Shown piece after piece: positions 60,441 to 64,000 of a DNA stretch of 64,000 nucleotides. Both the position numbers and the translations under genes were made by a program. Each line of letters starts with the position of its first letter. Positions within the stretch are counted from its first letter, which is position 1. Source of the DNA: Parascedosporium putredinis (lineage: Eukaryota; Ascomycota; Sordariomycetes; Microascales; Microascaceae); the NCBI GenBank assembly GCA_949357655.1, contig CASHTG010000019.1:124001-188000 (forward strand), in the 5' to 3' direction. Below the pieces are notes generated by a model. That model did not search any database. It saw nothing but the letters and a program-made list of their open reading frames with translations, and was not told where the DNA came from.

Positions 60441-62166
60441 GATGTTGGGGGAGGGGTGTTGGAAGAGGATTCTGCGTCCCGCGAGCTCGCTCAAGGAAAG
60501 GCGGGAGTAAAGTCGACAAAATAGGAGAGGGAAGGGGGTGAGGGGGAGGGTAGAGCGAGCGAGCGAGCGAGCGGCGGCGGCAGGGGAGACCAATCGAGGT
60601 GAGAGGAGGAGATGAACAAAAAACAAAAGCAAAAAGAAAAAAGAGAAAAAAGCGCTGAGAGAAAATTCTAGTTTCGTAAGCGAGGATATCTTCGGGTTTG
60701 TCTCAAGACTTCGAGGCGGGTTTAGAAAACAAAGGTTGATCCATTCGAGGAAGCCGCCGTCGTCGAAGGAGGGGTGGTTTTGTGATCGGAGAAAACGGGG
60801 CGAGAGAAGACGGTGTAAACCAGGCGGGACCTCCCAAAACTAAAGTTCGAGACGTCACGCAGCAGCCACAGCAGGAGAGGCGAGAGAGAGCCTGGTAGGT
60901 GGAACCGCGCCGGCTGTTGTTTTACGATTGCTGTTTTGTCGAGAGAAGAGAAGGCAGCCCTTCCTTGGAGAAATGAAAGAGGGTTTTTTGGTTTCGGTTC
61001 AGCTCCAGGCCGCACGGTAACAATTGCCGCAAGGGGAGAGGGTTTTGTCCAGTTTTGGCACCAAAGGATGGTCGTTACGCGGGGGATAAGTGGTTTTGAA
61101 GGGATTCAAAAACGGGCGGCAAATGCCCCATTCTAAACCCTCAAGTGCAAAGGAGGGTGTGACCCGCCTGAGGGTGCGAGCCTGGCCTGGCCTAGCCCAC
61201 GGCATAATACTTGTCAACAGCTCTCGTCCATGCTTTTTTCCCTCGGTGGCAACCACATTGATAATAGTTGCTGAGCTAAGCAGAACCAACGGGGAAACCG
61301 CCCCCCTTCCCAGCTTCCCGGGATTGGCATTTCAGGCGGCTCCGACAGGAGACAGAGATGGAGACACACGACCGCAGTTGGACGCCAGTCATCAATTGAA
61401 CCATCTATGAGATCCATTGGCCCCATTCATCAGACTTTGGTTGGGTTGACACTGTACCTCGGAAGGCAAGGGAACAAAGGATACATTGGGTCTTGCTGTA
61501 GGCGAAACTGGCAGGCAACATTCGATTTCATCCAACACTAGAACCAGCTTTCGAGGACTCGGGCCAGGCCACAACGTTTGCCTAGTAAACATAATTTAGA
61601 AGAAGGGAGCCTCGGCCTTGGTCATTTTGCGAATCTCGGAGGCTTCTACCTATTTGTTCTTTTTCGTGATCCTCCTTTGTTATTTTTTTCTTTTGTTCTC
61701 CCTCGGTCACCAATAGAATCATTGCCCTCTCCAGATCTTGACCTTTTGGAGCGCAGGCGAGAACATTGGATCTTGCGTGATTCCGGGGTGACCACTAATA
61801 GTCGCTGCCCCTGAGGGGAAAGGTGCGCCTTAGAGGAAACCTCGAATTGCCATTTTGGGCCTCCGACCACGTGAAGTCATTGAACCCAACTTTGAACTTC
61901 CAAGTTTTTGGTGGCCAATAGCTTGAAGGCAACACAAGCTCGCAGTTTTTAGCTCCAAGCCAATCCAGCGCAAGCTTGCAAATAAAAAACCTTGGGCTTC
62001 GAAGACTCTAAAAGTGGTGATCTGAGAGGAAAAGACCAAGTCTTGAGTTGTGATCTTGGTGGGTTTATCAGATTGATTTTCGTTTGGAAGACTTACACTT
62101 TTAGGGGAAACGGAAAAAGAAGGAAGCAGATAAGGAAAAAAATGAAAAGAAAAAAGAGACAAAAAA
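60441..62166. other. Intergenic
   Basis: No supported gene in 1.7 kb. Contains the promoter of the zinc-finger gene (purine-rich, with repeated GAGC units at 60551-60572) and the 3' flank of the minus-strand 5S gene. Confidence 0.5.
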
Positions 62167-62285
62167 ACATACAACACCGGGGATTCGCTGGTCGTCACCG
62201 ACCCAACTACTAGTCCGGCGCTTCGCAGCTTGTGTACAGGGGAGCGGACGGGACCCTCAATATTCTACGAGCTATGGTCGTATGT
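62167..62285 (-). rRNA. 5S rRNA, dispersed copy 2
   Basis: 119 nt on the minus strand. It reads ACATACGACCATAG at its 5' end and GTTGTATGT at its 3' end, and appears base-for-base identical to the copy at 29344-29462. T residues follow directly as terminator. Identity between copies 33 kb apart in opposite orientation, with unrelated flanks, indicates homogenised dispersed 5S genes and not a segmental duplication. Confidence 0.95.
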
Positions 62286-62307
62286 ACCAGACACCCGTCC
62301 AAAACTG

Positions 62308-62317
62308 CCTAATAAGG
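62308..62317 (-). promoter_or_regulatory. TATA-like upstream element of 5S rRNA copy 2
   Basis: CCTTATTAGG on the minus strand at -32 to -23, the same position as the CCTTATAAGG of copy 1 although the rest of the flank differs. Confidence 0.75.
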
Positions 62318-62664
62318 GCAAACGAACAGCACGAATAACCACAATCTATTGGACAACTTGAATTGAATCGACGCTCATGTGTGGTCACCCCCATGGTTTA
62401 GCAACGGATTGGATGCATTACCCATTCTGTCCCTTGAGCAGCTATTTTACACCTAGATTCTCTACCGAGACCACCTGTTTTAGAACATTGCAGGGTTGAC
62501 AAGAAGAAGAAGAAAAAGGAAAAAAAGAAGGCATGCGGAGTTATTGCCCGGGTCGGGGTCAACCAGAAAGGAATGCTGGAGGAATCAAAATAAAAACGCC
62601 TCTCCCTCCCCCTTTTTTCCCCTGCTGCTCCCTCGCCACATAGTTGTTCATTGTCTGCCTCCTC
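62318..62664. other. Intergenic spacer
   Basis: 3' flank of PRP19 and upstream flank of 5S copy 2. Nothing further seen. Confidence 0.6.
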
Positions 62665-64000
62665 CTATTCCTTCGCCGCCAAAACCGTCACGGCGCCATC
62701 CGTGTTCACCGCAACCAGCTTCTTGCCCTCCGCGCCCCACCGGATACCCGAGCTCGCCACGGAGCTCCTCAACGGCTCCGACCACGCCTTGGACCCCTTG
62801 GCGTACTGCTGTACCGTCACGCCGCTCGGCCCCGCCGTCGCGAGGAACTGGCCCGTGTAATCCCAGGCTAGGGACTGCACGGCGCCGCCCACCTCGAGGA
62901 CCTTGGCCTTGGCCGCGTCGCCCTCCTTGCGCAGGTCGAACACGGTGACGGTGGTCTGGCCCTTGGCCGTGGCGGCGAACCAGAAGCCATTCTCGGAGAA
63001 GACAAGGGCCTGGAGGGGCGCGCCGAGGAGAAGACGGCCGCTTGCTCGAGGGTCTTGGTCATGAAGAGCTTGATGTCGCCTGTCGTGGTGCCTGCCGCAA
63101 AGAGGTGGCCGTCGGGATGGAACGCGGACGTCGTGAGGGCTATTTGGTTCGTAACAGCCGTTAGCATATTAGTTTTTTACCTCTTCATTGTTTGACATGG
63201 CTATATCTTTCTGGTGTGGAAAGGAAGGGGAAAAAATAGAGGGAGTGAACGTACCGGAATCCGTGTAGCAACGACCAACCGGCGTAAAGGACTCGAGATG
63301 GTAGAAGACGACGAGCTTGTCAGCGCCAACCGACGCTACCAAGTCGCCCGAAGGGTGCAAGGCGAGCGCCGTAGCAGCGCCCGCGTGTTCGGTGAGCGAG
63401 GCAATCTCCTTGCCGCTGTCGTACACCTTGACGGAGCCCTTGGCCGTGGAGACGATGAGCTTGGTGCCGGTCCAGATCTCGTCCGTGACGGGTTCGTTGA
63501 CCGCGAGTTGCCGCTCGACCTTGCCTTCGTCGACTGAGAAGATGGCGGTATCGCCCTGGGCCGACGAGATGGCAGCGTAGCTGCCCTCCTCCTGTACCGT
63601 GAGGGCCGTAACCTGAGAAAAGGGGAGGGATGTGGAAGATTCGGTGGCGAACTCGGCAACCTCTTCGCCCGTCACCCATCCACCGGGGACAGGTCGCTTC
63701 TTTCGGCTCTTGGAAAGTCTTTGAAGGAGAGAAAATTACAGTTAGTACTATCAATAAGGGTTGAAAGAGGGGAGGGAAGGTATGTGAAGTGTTGAGAGAA
63801 GACTGTGGCAAGTCCAGCGACCTTTGACAAAACATAGGAGAGAGAGAGGAGAGAGAGAGAGAGAAACATACTGCTTATGCGTCTCATCCACCTTGGCAGC
63901 CAACTCCTCCGAAAGTCCCTGCACCGAATCTATCGCCATGTCATCCCCATTCGCAGCAGCCGCACCACCCGAGACAGTCACCTTGGACAGGGCATCGCGC
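62665..64000 (-). CDS. PRP19: Pre-mRNA-processing factor PRP19, C-terminal part (5' end outside the window)
   Basis: Core of the NineTeen spliceosome complex and a U-box ubiquitin ligase; essential in yeast. The window holds the exon ending at 63872 (start beyond 64000), then 63718-63255 and 63139-62665; introns are 153 and 115 nt. Visible parts are the linker after the coiled coil (LSEELAAKVDETHKQ), the hinge SRKKRPVPGGW, and the seven-bladed WD40 domain: VTALTVQEEGSYAAISSAQG, TALALHPSGDLVASVGADKL, TTSAFHPDGHLFAAGT and VQSLAWDYTGQFLATAGPSG. It ends in AVTVLAAKE. The U-box lies outside the window. One base is missing near 63022; with it the last exon length fits exactly. The 153-nt intron uses an AAAG acceptor after a good CTAAC branch site. 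Confidence 0.93.

Noticed and set aside
29344..62285. The 119-bp inverted repeat first considered as a SINE-like mobile element
   Set aside because: The sequence matches 5S rRNA structure end to end, with polymerase III terminators and no target-site duplications.

Overview
The window is nuclear DNA of a filamentous ascomycete, most likely a Sordariomycete. The evidence is short spliceosomal introns (about 45-220 nt, GTRNGT donors, CTAAC/CTGAC-type branch sites), two dispersed single-copy 5S rRNA genes, a HET-domain gene, a PTH11-type rhodopsin-fold membrane protein, a tyrosinase and an NRPS-like reductase. Coding DNA is GC-rich; intergenic DNA is long and poor in ORFs.

Layout. Positions 1-28 kb are accessory in character: the 3' part of a DHA2-type MFS transporter (+), a HET-domain gene (-), tRNA-Gly (-), a secreted beta-lactamase-fold serine hydrolase (+), an adenylation-carrier-reductase NRPS-like enzyme (-), a secreted GMC oxidoreductase with an acidic tail (+), a PTH11-like membrane protein (+), a short tyrosinase (+), a pepsin-like aspartic protease (-) and an NmrA-type NAD(P)-binding protein (-). 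The mixture suggests, without proving, a small biosynthetic cluster around the reductase. Positions 28-36 kb hold a 5S gene, a possible 68-aa spliced gene, an ankyrin/membrane protein (-) and a four-exon coiled-coil gene (-). Positions 38-64 kb are mostly conserved housekeeping genes: a DHCR24-like FAD reductase (+), ribosome assembly factor RRB1/GRWD1 (+), a WDR44/DGR2-type WD40 protein (-), Pelota/Dom34 (+), an aldo/keto reductase with an 11-nt exon (+), an uncharacterised protein with three STQD motifs (+), tRNA-His (+), a zinc-finger protein with SUMO-interaction-like motifs (-), a second 5S gene (-) and the 3' part of PRP19 (-).

Data quality dominates interpretation. Sixteen of the protein genes, including essential ones (PRP19, RRB1, Pelota), contain one to six reading-frame breaks each, about 50 in total. 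Nearly all are explained by one base missing from a homopolymer, and a few by a missing dinucleotide unit. They behave like uncorrected long-read or pyrosequencing errors, not real pseudogenes. Coordinates below span the whole gene, and breaks and exon limits are described in each entry.

How the genes work together. The 40-64 kb block serves basic ribosome, RNA and chromatin functions: 60S assembly (RRB1), ribosome rescue (Pelota), splicing (PRP19), 5S rRNA, tRNAs and possible SUMO-directed regulation. The 6-28 kb block contributes secreted hydrolases and oxidases, a carboxylate-activating reductase and a transporter, as expected of a metabolite or host/substrate interaction region.
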